A stretch of DNA of 64,000 bases, taken from assembly GCF_025854335.1 (NCBI RefSeq), contig NZ_CP107716.1, forward strand, positions 310,001 to 374,000. The letters are read 5' to 3'. The translations under genes were made by a program, and so were the position numbers. A model generated the notes under the pieces. That model saw only the letters and a program-made list of their open reading frames with translations. It made no database searches and was not told the origin of the DNA. Positions 10,209 through 18,408 of this stretch are shown here, piece by piece. The stretch is from Pelagibacterium flavum. GTDB lineage: Bacteria; Pseudomonadota; Alphaproteobacteria; Rhizobiales; Devosiaceae. Position 1 is the first letter of the stretch, and every line of letters begins with the position of its first letter.

Positions 10209-10453
10209 CGTTATCGCTCATTCACCCTGTTTCCGGGGCTGCCAAGGGCGCAAATCCGACATGTGAAAGGCGTCTTCCCAATTGACCCCTGCATGCGGGC
10301 AGGGCCGTCTGCGGTCGTCCAGAGCTCGGGCGGCCTTTTGTTGCGCCCAAGATCTCTTGTCGTTTGCGCTGGAAAAGCAAAGAAACATTGCTGGCCGGGA
10401 CAACCAGCAGCCTGAGTGACTGTCAGGCCGGGCGCAACTGACGTGTTTCCCGG
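10209..10453. repeat. Dispersed repeat, copy A
   Basis: About 245 bp that matches 32857-33071 in long blocks. Shared anchors are CACCCTGTTTCCGGGGCT, AAGGGCGCAAATCCGACA, CAAAGAAACATTGC and GGGACAACCAGCAGCCTGAG, separated by variable spacers. It lies in the region 9962-10484, which otherwise contains no supportable gene. Short frames on both strands (for example one ending KKHC-PGQPAA) are shared by both copies but look like by-products of the repeat. Confidence 0.7.
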
Positions 10454-10484
10454 TGGTGTTACTGGGCTTACAATGGGATGGCAT

Positions 10485-11050
10485 CTATCGCAGAGCGAAC
10501 TGCCGCCCAGCTGATTTGACGTTAGAGGACGTGTCCCCGTCTTCAGCGAACGCCCTCACCTGATCTCGACCACCTTTTTTGGCCTGATACAAGGCGGCGT
10601 CCGCTTCCCATTGCAACTCGTCAGGAGTACAGTCCTGATAGTGTATGCGACCGGAAATACCAATACTTATGGTGACGAAGCCAAACGGTGACCCCGGGTT
10701 TGGCAAGCGGGCCCGAGCGAGTGCGCCGCGAATACGTTGCGCGACTGACGCAGCGTCCTTTGATGATGTTCCGGGCAGGATGATGAGGAACTCTTCACCA
10801 CCATAGCGGGCAACATGGTGTGAATCGCTCCGAACGTTGCTGTCGATGATGGCAGCGACTTCTACCAGGCAACGGTCCCCCTCAGCGTGGCCGTAATGAT
10901 CATTGAGCGCTTTGAAATAATCAATGTCGCACATGAGGATCGCGATATCTGCCCTTGATACGTTGGAACTGCGGGCCAGTTCAGCAAAGAGTTCTGACAT
11001 CCATCTCCGATTGGCTGCACCTGTCAGGGGGTCAATTTTCGATAGTCGAT
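10485..11050 (-). pseudogene. GGDEF diguanylate cyclase domain, 5'-truncated by IS3
   Basis: The frame encodes a GGDEF domain with CDIDYFKALNDHYGH and the active-site motif RYGGEEF, which would make c-di-GMP from two GTP. An internal ATG at 11000 can open a 171-aa frame, but coding similarity continues upstream as KIDPLTGAANRRW up to the end of the IS3 element at 11051, where it stops. The sensor and N-terminal part are therefore lost. The residues before GGEEF (SDSHHVARY) lack the usual RxxD inhibitory site. The missing 5' part is not found on the other side of the IS. It is probably non-functional, although the GGDEF core itself is nearly complete. Confidence 0.8.
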
Positions 11051-11120
11051 TGGAGTGAACCCCTAGGACTGGACCAGCGGGGAAGAAAAGCTGATACGCT
11101 CTGTGGGCCTTGAATGGAGA

Positions 11121-11489
11121 ATGTCCATGTCACCAAGAGGTCCCTACCGCCGTCACTCGATGCAGTTCAAGCTGCAGTTATGCCAGGACATTCGAAATGG
11201 CGCCATCGGGCGCCGCGATGCGCAGCGCACTTATAGCGTTTCCGCCAATCTCATCCAGCTCTGGCTGTCCCAGTTCGATCGTGGCGAACTCAATCAGGAA
11301 GAAGCCGAAGCAAGCGTCGTTGCGGAATACGAGGGCCGCATTGCAGCTCTTGAGCGCAAGGTCGGGCAACTGACCATGGAACTGGACATGGCCAAAAAAA
11401 CGCCGCGCCCCTCTCCAGGACCCGTCAACGAGAACTCATCGATTGTCACCGGCCCGCGCATTGCTCCATCAGGCGGGGATGTCAAATGA
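11121..11489 (+). CDS. IS3-family transposase OrfA
   Basis: A 122-aa N-terminal transposase protein (MSMSPRGPYRRHSMQFK...) with a helix-turn-helix region and a leucine-zipper-like stretch near its end (AALERKVGQLTMELDM). An A7 run at 11394-11400 lies in the orfA frame. A -1 shift there enters a frame that stays open into orfB (NAAPLSRTRQRELID, then CSIRRGCQMIGLARSTFHY), giving the usual OrfAB fusion transposase. Its TGA also overlaps the orfB ATG by 4 bp. Confidence 0.88.
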   Translation: MSMSPRGPYRRHSMQFKLQLCQDIRNGAIGRRDAQRTYSVSANLIQLWLSQFDRGELNQEEAEASVVAEYEGRIAALERKVGQLTMELDMAKKTPRPSPGPVNENSSIVTGPRIAPSGGDVK

Positions 11490-12280
11490 TCGGTCTTGCG
11501 CGCAGCACGTTCCATTATCGCCCCAACACGTCCAGCGGGATCGCAGATACGGAAGTGGTCGAGCTGATCGAAGCCATTCAGGATGATCTGCCTGGCTATG
11601 GCTATCGTCGCATCACCCACGAATTGCACCGCCGCGGTCATAGGATCAATCACAAAAGGATCGCCAGGATCATAAGGGAGAACGGGTTAGGGATTAAGCC
11701 GCGAAAGCGGTTTGTAAAAACGACCGACAGCGCTCATACCTCGCCGATCTACCCGAACCTATACCGCAACATCATCCCGAAAGGGCCCGACATGGCGTGG
11801 GTAGCTGATCTGACCTATATCCGCCTTGCACGCGGCTTCTGCTATCTCGCGGTCATTCTCGATGCGTGCAGCCGTAAGGTGATCGGCTATGCCTTGTCCA
11901 GGCAGATCGATACGTCATTGACCTTGGCAGCGCTGCAATCTGCATTGGAAAACAGGAAGCCGCTCCCCGGGTGCATTCACCATTCGGACCGCGGCTGCCA
12001 ATACGCAAGCGAGCGGTATCGCAATGAGCTTGAAGCCGCCGGACTGCGAGGCTCGATGAGCGCCATCGGCAATCCTTACCATAACGCGCAGGCCGAGAGC
12101 TTCATGAAAACGCTCAAGGTCGAGGCGGTCTATCTCTGCGAATACGAAACCTCTGCGGATGTCGTCGACAGCTTGCCAAGGTTCATCGAGGAAATCTACA
12201 ATACCCGAAGGCTCCACTCTGCCCTTGGCTATCGCTCACCAGAGGAATTTGAAACCCAACTCGCCCAACAGGCGGCTTAG
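11486..12280 (+). CDS. IS3-family transposase OrfB (DDE integrase core)
   Basis: A 264-aa catalytic part of the IS3 transposase with the DDE triad visible: Asp in AWVADLTYI, Asp in HHSDRGCQYAS and Glu in NAQAESFMKTLK, followed by the typical YNTRRLHSALGYRSPEEFE tail. It appears intact. It is most likely expressed mainly as the OrfAB frameshift product. Confidence 0.92.
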   Translation: MIGLARSTFHYRPNTSSGIADTEVVELIEAIQDDLPGYGYRRITHELHRRGHRINHKRIARIIRENGLGIKPRKRFVKTTDSAHTSPIYPNLYRNIIPKGPDMAWVADLTYIRLARGFCYLAVILDACSRKVIGYALSRQIDTSLTLAALQSALENRKPLPGCIHHSDRGCQYASERYRNELEAAGLRGSMSAIGNPYHNAQAESFMKTLKVEAVYLCEYETSADVVDSLPRFIEEIYNTRRLHSALGYRSPEEFETQLAQQAA

Positions 12281-12313
12281 TTTGGAACGCTGCGTTGGTC
12301 CAGTCCTAGGGGT

Positions 12314-13120
12314 TCACTCCACCTGATGCTGCGCCCCTTGAGCTGAATAACTGCGGGATCGCCCAATGAGCATTGGATCGAGCGGCACCCCAGCTTCTCG
12401 ATGCGCTTCAACATACCCATGCAGCCGCTGCCAACTGGGGTAGAGGGAGTCCGAAGCATAAGAAGGTGCGCTGGCAAGAGCAAAGAACTCCTCGATGCTC
12501 CAGTCACCGTACCCAAGTTCGCCGATCATTCCAATTCGGCGATGGCCCTGCGCCAGGAGCCTTGCTACCGCATCGTGAGCGCCCTGCTTGTTGTCCACTC
12601 CCACGAAATCGGCGCCAAGGCTGTGCACCTGACGGTCGATCTGGACGATTGGGATGCCCGCCGCGACGACGGAAACCAGGTGCTCTCCACCTTCCGGATC
12701 GCATGGAGACACGATCATCCCATCGACCTGCTTTTCCAGAAGCAGGCGGACTGAGCGGATTTCGTGTTCGATATTTTCGTCACTATTTGTGATGATCAAC
12801 CCGAAATCATTGCGTTCCGCTACATTGGAGATCCCTCGCAGAATGCTGGCGTAAAAAGGGCTTTGGATGTCGCCGGCAACGACCCCGATGGTTTTGGTTC
12901 GCCCCGTGATCAGGCTGCGGGCGAGAAGGTTCGGGCGATAGCCGAGCGCCTGGGCGGCCGAGAGTACCTTCTCGCGCTTTTCTCGGCTTGAGTATCCATA
13001 GTCACCGAGCACTCGCCCAGCTGTAGCTGTGCTGACTCCAGCGAGACGTGCAACATCGGTGATGGTTACGCCTGTCTTCTTTTTGCTCAACAGTCTCTCC
13101 CAATCGGACCCGTGAGCCAA
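12314..13120 (-). pseudogene. LacI-family transcriptional regulator, C-terminally truncated by IS3
   Basis: The N-terminal helix-turn-helix VTITDVARLAGVSTATAGRVL near residues 18-38 and the sugar-binding core (KTIGVVAGDIQSPFY, DGMIVSPCDP, PIVQIDRQV) are clear LacI features. The frame runs into the IS3 terminal repeat at 12321 and uses a TGA inside the IS, giving 268 aa instead of about 340. The last 70 or so residues, part of the second sugar-binding lobe and dimer interface, are missing, so the protein is unlikely to respond normally. No target operon is adjacent. Confidence 0.88.
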
Positions 13121-13766
13121 CCGTTGCTATCGCACCTTCTACCTCGTGCGAGGGAGTTGGTTGTCCCGACTCGGTGTGGTGAGGTCACGTGCCTAAACAA
13201 CCCCGCTCTGCCACTTCAGGTCAAGCGCGCAGCTGAAGACATGGTCGTCAAAGACTCGGCCTGGCGCATGGAGGAAGGTGAATTTGGACATCGCAGCATT
13301 GGCTGTCCTTGGCAAAAAAGAACGACGTCAAATCGGTGCCCCTCAAATCTGCAAATTCGGGCTGATCGGGAGACTGGAGTCATGTTGCGGATGGCATTTA
13401 TCCTTATTGGTTGGCTGAAACCGGACAGATCGAAAACGGCCCAAATTGCTGATAAAGAAACGCGTGCTTTTGCTTGTTTAAATGGCAATGAAATTTGTTC
13501 ACAGTGATACGGTATGGGGGTGGGGAACTGACCGGCAGGTTTTCTGAGGCTACGCCGCCAAAGCTGCCTTTCACCCCGGCAACGAGCCTCTGTCAGGAGG
13601 CGTCTGAAGTCGGTCGTCAATGCCGCGTGACCGGAATTCCAAATGCGGAACCGAGGGCAGAACGACCAACAAGTATTGCCAATATCAGGGCTTGTAGCCA
13701 TTTCTGTTACCGTAGATGCTCCATACGATCTGACGGAACACTTTTGGGTTGGAGCGGACTGTTGTG
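13121..13766 (+). other. Intergenic stretch before the LuxR-type gene
   Basis: About 645 bp. Overlapping frames of 130-190 codons exist on opposite strands, but none shows a domain or a convincing start. I see nothing I can name here apart from the space needed for the two divergent promoters. Confidence 0.4.
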
Positions 13767-14717
13767 ATGGGGGGAACGGAGAACGCATTGCGAGTCAGCG
13801 ATTTTCTGCTGGAACTTTACCATGACGCCTCGAAGTGCACGCCCGACGAACTCCGTCTCCGCGTGCTGAAAAACCTGCAGCGCTTCATTCCCTTCGATTT
13901 CGGGGTGTGGGGCGGTGGCTTGGCCGATGGCCGACTGGTCACGGACCTGACCGTTCTCAACCAAAGCGAGGCGATATTGGGCGAGTGGGATTCTGTCGCA
14001 CAGGAGGACGCCTTCTGCGAGCTGACGCTCAACCGTCTTGGAACGACCGCCCGCTTCGATGACGTTCCAGACTATCGCGCAAGTCTGGCCTACAACGAGC
14101 ATTGGCGGGGCTTCGATGCCTCGCACATGATGGCGACAATCGTCGGAGAGCCAACCGACGGCTATGTTAGCTTCGTGGGGCTTTGCGCGGATGACAGACC
14201 GGTGGCCTTCTCCGATACCGAGCGTAGACTCAAGCAGATGCTTATGCCGCATCTGTCGCAAGCCTTGCGCATGAACCGGGAACTCTGGACCGGCCGCGCG
14301 GCAATGGAGCATGAAGCGATCGCGCTCGTGGACGGGCATGGCTGTGTGCTGTGCGCGCAGGGACCGTTTGACGATTTTGCCAGGCAAGAGTGGTCTGGGC
14401 GTTTCGCCCAGCTCCCGGCTGACATGATGAGTGTGCTCAAGCAGGGCAAACCATGGCGTGGGGAACTGCTCGACGTGCGCATGTCCCCGTTTGGCAGCAA
14501 TTACTTCGTTCACCTATCGATCCATCCGACCCTTTCGGGCTTGTCTCGTCGCGAACGCGAGGTTGCTGGATTGTTCGCATCCGGCATGACCAACAAGCAG
14601 GTGGCACGTGCCCTGGGCACGTCACCTTCCACTGTGCGCAATCAGCTCGTGCGCATCTACGAAAAGCTCGGCATCTCCAGCAAGGCAGAACTCGCGGGGC
14701 TTGCTGGCGGGAAGTGA
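13767..14717 (+). CDS. LuxR-family transcriptional regulator
   Basis: A 316-aa protein from the ATG at 13767; in-frame TTG/GTG codons just upstream are alternatives. The C-terminal GerE-type helix-turn-helix is clear: LSRREREVAGLFASGMTN, then VARALGTSPSTVRNQLVRIYEKLGISSKAELA. The N-terminal 240 residues have no recognised ligand domain and no phospho-acceptor receiver motif, so this is not a response regulator. Its target is unknown. A short membrane-protein remnant follows about 110 bp downstream. Confidence 0.88.
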   Translation: MGGTENALRVSDFLLELYHDASKCTPDELRLRVLKNLQRFIPFDFGVWGGGLADGRLVTDLTVLNQSEAILGEWDSVAQEDAFCELTLNRLGTTARFDDVPDYRASLAYNEHWRGFDASHMMATIVGEPTDGYVSFVGLCADDRPVAFSDTERRLKQMLMPHLSQALRMNRELWTGRAAMEHEAIALVDGHGCVLCAQGPFDDFARQEWSGRFAQLPADMMSVLKQGKPWRGELLDVRMSPFGSNYFVHLSIHPTLSGLSRREREVAGLFASGMTNKQVARALGTSPSTVRNQLVRIYEKLGISSKAELAGLAGGK

Positions 14718-14825
14718 CTGCCGTTCAGCGCTGTCAATAGAGCAAATGCGCTATTCTCAAGCGTGGCTCGACACGGGATACCTTCGGAAGCTCGCCAGAC
14801 GAGAGCGGGCGTAACCGGAGGATGC

Positions 14826-14969
14826 ATGTGGGATTTTAGTGTTGGCAGGGCGATGGGTCTGATGGTGCAGACCCTGCCTTTCGTCGTGCTTCGGATGGCG
14901 GTCTATTTCGGGATCACGCTGGCCTATATCCTCGTGACAGGCGATGCCCGACAGCGCGGGAACCTATGA
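14826..14969 (+). pseudogene. Truncated inner-membrane protein, N-terminal fragment
   Basis: A 47-codon frame with a good GGAGG 4 bases before the ATG at 14826. It starts MWDFSVGRAMGLMVQTLPFV and contains one hydrophobic helix ending near AYILVTG. It looks like the N-terminus of a longer membrane protein whose frame is lost after the helix. At the same point another frame begins that looks like the end of a different protein. I infer that an internal deletion joined two neighbouring genes. Confidence 0.55.
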
Positions 14970-15033
14970 GGTGCGGTTCCTCGATATCGATGCACACTCT
15001 GTTCTAGGCCGCGTCATTGTGGAGGTTGAATGA
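14944..15033 (+). pseudogene. C-terminal remnant of an unidentified protein
   Basis: Twenty-nine codons reading PDSAGTYEVRFLDIDA and ending GRVIVEVE. This resembles the closing beta-strand segment of an extracellular beta-sandwich or VWA-type protein. Its stop overlaps the ATG of the next gene by 4 bp (ATGATG), as expected for the last gene segment of an operon. The rest of the gene appears to have been deleted together with the 3' part of the preceding membrane-protein gene. Confidence 0.4.
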
Positions 15034-15881
15034 TGTTGCACAAGCTCAAGCGATGCCGGATGAGCATTGTCGCTTTCAGTTTTCTCTGGCTGCCCCTTGC
15101 CGCAAATGCCCAGATCGATGGCCATGGTCCCGATGCATGGAGGGTGACCGCCGTTTCGGCCAATGACGTGCTCAATGTCCGAATGGGACCGGGCACCAAC
15201 TATCCCGTGATCGAAACCTTTGCCCATGACGAGCGAGGCCTGCAGCAGATCACCTGCGTTCCGTTTTACACGATGGCTCATTTTTCGGCGATGACTGACT
15301 CGGAGATCGATGCCCTTCCGCCGAGTTGGTGCCTGATGCGCTCAGCCGATATGAGCAGGGCGGGGTGGGTGGCACAACGCTATCTGATTGCCGATTTCGA
15401 CGATGAAGTCCTTTTCGGTGATGCCAGCCACTATGACGAACCAGAGGAAGTGGTGGACGTCGAAAAACTTCTTCCGGCCCCCACGACCGGCTCGCAGGCT
15501 TGGTCAGGCGACGACCTGATCGAACACGCACGTGGACTCGTTGCGGCGCTCTATGCCTATGATGATCCTGCCCGGGGCGTGAGCCATCGCGATCCGGCCG
15601 CGCCCGACGTGTTTTTCTCCACCGACTTCAGGGACGCGCTTCGATCCCGTCCGCCCGGCTCGGACCTGCTCATTGGCGCGCAGGACTTCCAGGGCACGAT
15701 TTCAGCGCCGGTGCCCGATCCCGATCGGCCCATGTTCCGGGGTATGATTACGATCAATGTCGAGGTCGAGAATTTTGGCCGGACGCATACGGTCGTTTTC
15801 CGCCTGCGCGGCGATACCACCCGGCCCGGCGCGCCGCTGCGCATTTTCCGCATCGAACACGACGGCTGGTCGTACCCATAA
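15030..15881 (+). CDS. Secreted SH3b-domain protein of unknown function
   Basis: A 283-aa protein (the second ATG at 15033 is equally possible). A signal peptide is evident (MMLHKLKRCRMSIVAFSFLW, cleaved after AANAQ). A bacterial SH3-type domain follows, with the hallmark NVRMGPGTNYPVIETF and a WVAQRYL ending, separated by an insertion with two cysteines. The C-terminal half (FFSTDFRDALRS to VFRLRG) looks like a separate alpha/beta domain. Bacterial SH3 domains often bind peptidoglycan or envelope ligands, so an envelope role is inferred. It overlaps a gene remnant and precedes another small secreted protein. Confidence 0.75.
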   Translation: MMLHKLKRCRMSIVAFSFLWLPLAANAQIDGHGPDAWRVTAVSANDVLNVRMGPGTNYPVIETFAHDERGLQQITCVPFYTMAHFSAMTDSEIDALPPSWCLMRSADMSRAGWVAQRYLIADFDDEVLFGDASHYDEPEEVVDVEKLLPAPTTGSQAWSGDDLIEHARGLVAALYAYDDPARGVSHRDPAAPDVFFSTDFRDALRSRPPGSDLLIGAQDFQGTISAPVPDPDRPMFRGMITINVEVENFGRTHTVVFRLRGDTTRPGAPLRIFRIEHDGWSYP

Positions 15882-15902
15882 GCGCATAAAAGGACTTACT
15901 CG

Positions 15903-16448
15903 ATGAACCTAAACCAAGCGCCTCTCATGGCAGCATTCGGCCTCGCCCTGTGCCTAGCGCAACCTGCACTGGCCCAAATCGCAAAAACGCCCGTGGGTAC
16001 AGTCGATGCGACCATCGACGGCACGCCCTATTTGGGTGAAACGCTCGATGTGCCATCGGAGGGAACATCGACGGCCGAGGCGCGGTCCTTTGGCCCGGTG
16101 ACCTCCATTTCCATCCAGGCGCACGACCTTGAGGCCGAGAGCATCATGCGCAACGTCCTGACGATCGAGGTTTCGCTGATGGGAAGCGATGCTTCAGCAT
16201 CCATCATGGAAGCATCCGTTTCCTGGTGGCCGGAAGGAATGAGCCCACCCTACTATCTCAGCGAAGACAGCGAGACAGATTCCGTGATCATCCTCGATTT
16301 GCTTTCTCTGGAAGACGGGGCTGCCGCCGCTCGAGGCAGCTTCTCGGCTGTCGTCTGCCGAAGGGATAGCATGTTTGCGGAGGCTGACACGAGCGACTGC
16401 CGGCAGGTTGAGGGCACGTTCGATACCGCCTTGCGCAAAGCCGATTGA
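15903..16448 (+). CDS. Secreted hypothetical protein
   Basis: A 181-aa protein with AAGGAC before the ATG and a clear signal peptide (MNLNQAPLMAAFGLALCLAQ, cleaved near PALAQ). The mature part is acidic and rich in Ser/Thr and has two cysteines close to the C-terminus (VVCRRD and SDCRQVEG). Alternating hydrophobic residues suggest a beta-rich fold. No family is recognised. It lies 21 bp after the SH3b gene and is probably co-transcribed with it. Confidence 0.65.
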   Translation: MNLNQAPLMAAFGLALCLAQPALAQIAKTPVGTVDATIDGTPYLGETLDVPSEGTSTAEARSFGPVTSISIQAHDLEAESIMRNVLTIEVSLMGSDASASIMEASVSWWPEGMSPPYYLSEDSETDSVIILDLLSLEDGAAAARGSFSAVVCRRDSMFAEADTSDCRQVEGTFDTALRKAD

Positions 16449-16710
16449 GCCAGAACAAACCGGTCGCCTGCTACTGTTGGCTGATGGGGGGACCGCGGCT
16501 GCCCTGATGGCTGGCAACCACGTTGTGTAACGTGTGTGATAAGAGTGCGGAGGAAGAGATAGCAAAACATCGGGTGGACATGACGCGGTCGCCAAAGACT
16601 ACCGCACATGCATGGTCCGGTTTCGAGCGAGGACTATCAATGCGAAAGACCGGGATGGGGCGGACGCCGAACATCGGCTCTCCAAATTCCTCGCCGGAAC
16701 CAGATGAGGT

Positions 16711-16784
16711 GGATGGCTCCCGCTCCCGGCATCTGAGTGCCAAAATGGGTTCGCTATCAGGCAACCCGAGCAAAGGAGCCATCC
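16711..16784 (+). ncRNA. Structured leader before IS110-type transposase fragment
   Basis: A perfect 10-bp inverted repeat (GGATGGCTCC at 16711-16720, GGAGCCATCC at 16775-16784) encloses two smaller hairpins: GGCA/TGCC, and GGGTT/AACCC around CGCTATCAGG. The 3' strand contains the GGAG ribosome binding site of the transposase ATG at 16788. It could be a translation-limiting leader, or part of the structured noncoding end of an IS110 element, where bridge RNAs are encoded. The element itself is truncated. The rest of 16449-16787 has no supportable gene. Confidence 0.4.
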
Positions 16785-16787
16785 GCC

Positions 16788-16912
16788 ATGCAGATTATCA
16801 CTTTGGGCCTCGATTTGGCCAAACGCATTTTCCAGGTTCATGCTGTCGACGCCTCTGGCGAGGTTGTCATTCGCAAGGCCCTGCGCCGATCGCAGGTTCT
16901 GGCATTTTCACT
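16788..16912 (+). pseudogene. IS110-family transposase N-terminal fragment
   Basis: About 40 codons reading ITLGLDLAKRIFQVHAVDA and then IRKALRRSQVLAF. This is the conserved start of the RuvC-like DEDD domain of IS110/IS1111 transposases, including the first catalytic Asp in GLDLAK. The match stops abruptly at 16912, where an IS5-type end (CTAGGCTGTGTTGACAAAA) begins. The rest of the transposase is absent from the window. Confidence 0.75.
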
Positions 16913-17450
16913 AGGCTGTGTTGACAAAAGGGATTCCCAAATCGCTGCCTGACTGATTCAAGGCTTCCTTTCAGAGGAGGCAGTTTTGGCTCGGGGCGAT
17001 CTGACTGATGACGAGTGGGCGCTGGTAGGGGCATTGTTGCCGGCCGAGCGTGGTCGGTGGTCTCGGCCAGCCCTGGACAACCGGCGCTTTCTGAACGGAA
17101 TGCTCTATGTTTTGGGGGTCGGTTGCCCCTGGCGCGACATGCATGAGCGCTATGGCAAGTGGAACTCGGTCTATGTCCGATTCCGCCGCTGGGCCGAGCA
17201 AGGGGTCTGGGACGCTTTGCTGGAAACGCTGGTCGAGCTTGGGCTCACCGACGACTGGCAACACATGATCGACAGCACCACGGTGCGCGGCCACTCTCAG
17301 ACAGCGGGCGCAAAAGGGGGACTCATAAGGAGGGTTTTGGTCGAAGCCGCGGCGGCTTTACGAGCAAAATCCACGCCCGCGCAGACGGTCAGCCAACGGC
17401 GTCAAAGGATGTCCGACGACTTGTAGATGCGCCATTTCTCGATGGCTACC
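16913..17450 (+). mobile_element. Partial IS5-family (IS427-like) element
   Basis: The left end CTAGGCTGTGTTGACAAAA is inserted in the IS110 fragment. The transposase reads MARGDLTDDEWALVGALLPA to MIDSTTVRGHSQTAGAKGG in the first frame (16986 onward). It continues after a -1 shift at the AAAAGGGGG run (17312-17320) as THKEGFGRSRGGFTSKIHA. Two-frame organisation with a slippery site is usual in this group. The element loses similarity after HARADGQ near 17395, so the catalytic C-terminus and right end are missing. Confidence 0.8.
16986..17426 (+). pseudogene. IS5-family transposase, truncated
   Basis: The first-frame product begins with the IS5/IS427 N-terminal domain (DDEWALVGALLP, GVGCPWRDMHERYG, YVRFRRWAEQGVW) and includes the first catalytic Asp in MIDSTTVR. 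Beyond AKGG the useful frame is the -1 frame, which lasts only about 27 codons before similarity ends. It cannot encode a full DDE transposase. Confidence 0.75.
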
Positions 17451-17459
17451 TAGAGCCTT

Positions 17460-18089
17460 TCAGTTTTTAACAGAAGCGTATCCTGCATTTTCGAGATAAT
17501 TTGCGCATTCGTCTTGGCTGATGTTTGAGATGAGGTGGCCGACGTGACGCCATGTATCCTCAAGGGTGCGCATTTGGGCTTGGCGCATCCAATGCTTGAT
17601 CTTGGCGAAGGCCTGCTCGATCGGGTTGAGGTCGGGCGAATAGGGCGGCAGGAACCAGAGCCTGGCACCGGCGGCCTTGATGGCTTGGCGAATGGCTGCG
17701 GCCTTGTGGCTGCCGAGATTGTCCATGACGACGATATCGCCAGGTTCCAGCACCGGCACGAGTTGCTGCTCGACATAGGCGCGGAAGCACTGACCATTGA
17801 TCGGCCCGTCGAACACGCAAGGCGCCGTCAGCCGGTCGCAGCGCAATGCGGCCAAGAAGGTGAGCGTGCGCCAGTGACCATGCGGGGCAAAACCACGCAG
17901 GCGTTTGCCCTTCTGCCCCCAGCCACGCAGCGGCGCCATGTTGGTCTTGATCCATGTCTCATCAATGAACACCAGCCGCCGGGGATCGAGATCCGCCTGA
18001 AAAGACCGCCAGCGCCGTCGCCGCCGGGCTATGTCGGCACGAGCATGCTCAAGGGCGAACAGTGTTTTTTTTGAAACGAAGCCCCTCAC
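17460..18089 (-). CDS. IS630-family transposase, catalytic part
   Basis: The frame contains the DDE-superfamily catalytic core: Asp in LVFIDETWIKTN, Asp in IVVMDNLGSHKA, and Glu in PYSPDLNPIEQAFAKIK. Read alone it would start at 18089, but the natural product is probably a fusion with the upstream frame. The two are linked by a shift (+1 sense) at an A8 run (minus strand, 18072-18065), where GLRFKKN passes into TLFALEHARADIA. The active-site residues all look intact. Confidence 0.88.
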   Translation of the reverse strand: MRGFVSKKTLFALEHARADIARRRRRWRSFQADLDPRRLVFIDETWIKTNMAPLRGWGQKGKRLRGFAPHGHWRTLTFLAALRCDRLTAPCVFDGPINGQCFRAYVEQQLVPVLEPGDIVVMDNLGSHKAAAIRQAIKAAGARLWFLPPYSPDLNPIEQAFAKIKHWMRQAQMRTLEDTWRHVGHLISNISQDECANYLENAGYASVKN

Positions 18090-18408
18090 GGCGCAGGAAT
18101 TTCCACACCGTATCGTGCGACACCTTCACCCCGCGCGCCGCCAGCTCCTCCTTCAGTCCGTGCAGCGTCAGATGCGGTCTCTGGTCAATGCGCTCAACGA
18201 TGAATGATCGGTGAGGGTCGAGAATGCGCTTGCGGTGCCCACCCATCTTGCCGGGCTCCACCGAGCCCGTAGCCCGGTAGCGCTGATGCCACTTCACCGC
18301 CGAGGAAACGGCAACACCAAAGCGGGCCGCGACAGACCGGCAGCTCTCACCGGTCTCGATCGCACCAACGACACGCTCGCGAAGATCATTGGATAGAGGT
18401 GCTGTCAT
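18049..18408 (-). CDS. IS630-family transposase, N-terminal DNA-binding part
   Basis: I placed the start at the ATG at 18408 (MTAPLSNDLRERVVGAI), the conserved IS630 N-terminus; an earlier in-frame ATG exists at 18486. The protein has two helix-turn-helix segments (GESCRSVAARFGVAVSSAVK and LTLHGLKEELAARG) and ends at RFKKNTVRP just after the frameshift run. Confidence 0.85.
   Translation of the reverse strand: MTAPLSNDLRERVVGAIETGESCRSVAARFGVAVSSAVKWHQRYRATGSVEPGKMGGHRKRILDPHRSFIVERIDQRPHLTLHGLKEELAARGVKVSHDTVWKFLRREGLRFKKNTVRP

Larger units (their letters stand above)
11051..12321 (+). mobile_element. IS3-family insertion sequence, complete (1271 bp)
   Basis: The element is bounded by 29-bp inverted repeats at 11051-11079 and 12293-12321, which match at 28 of 29 positions and begin TGGAGTGAACCCCTAGGACT. 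It carries overlapping orfA and orfB. No target-site duplication is seen: the left flank ends in CGAT and the right flank begins CCTG. The left flank is a truncated GGDEF gene and the right flank a truncated LacI gene, so the element now marks a deletion or rearrangement junction rather than a simple insertion. Confidence 0.92.

Noticed and set aside
13216..13788. 190-codon minus-strand frame upstream of the LuxR-type gene
   Set aside because: Overlaps the LuxR start, has no domain and atypical composition. An overlapping plus-strand frame is equally open.
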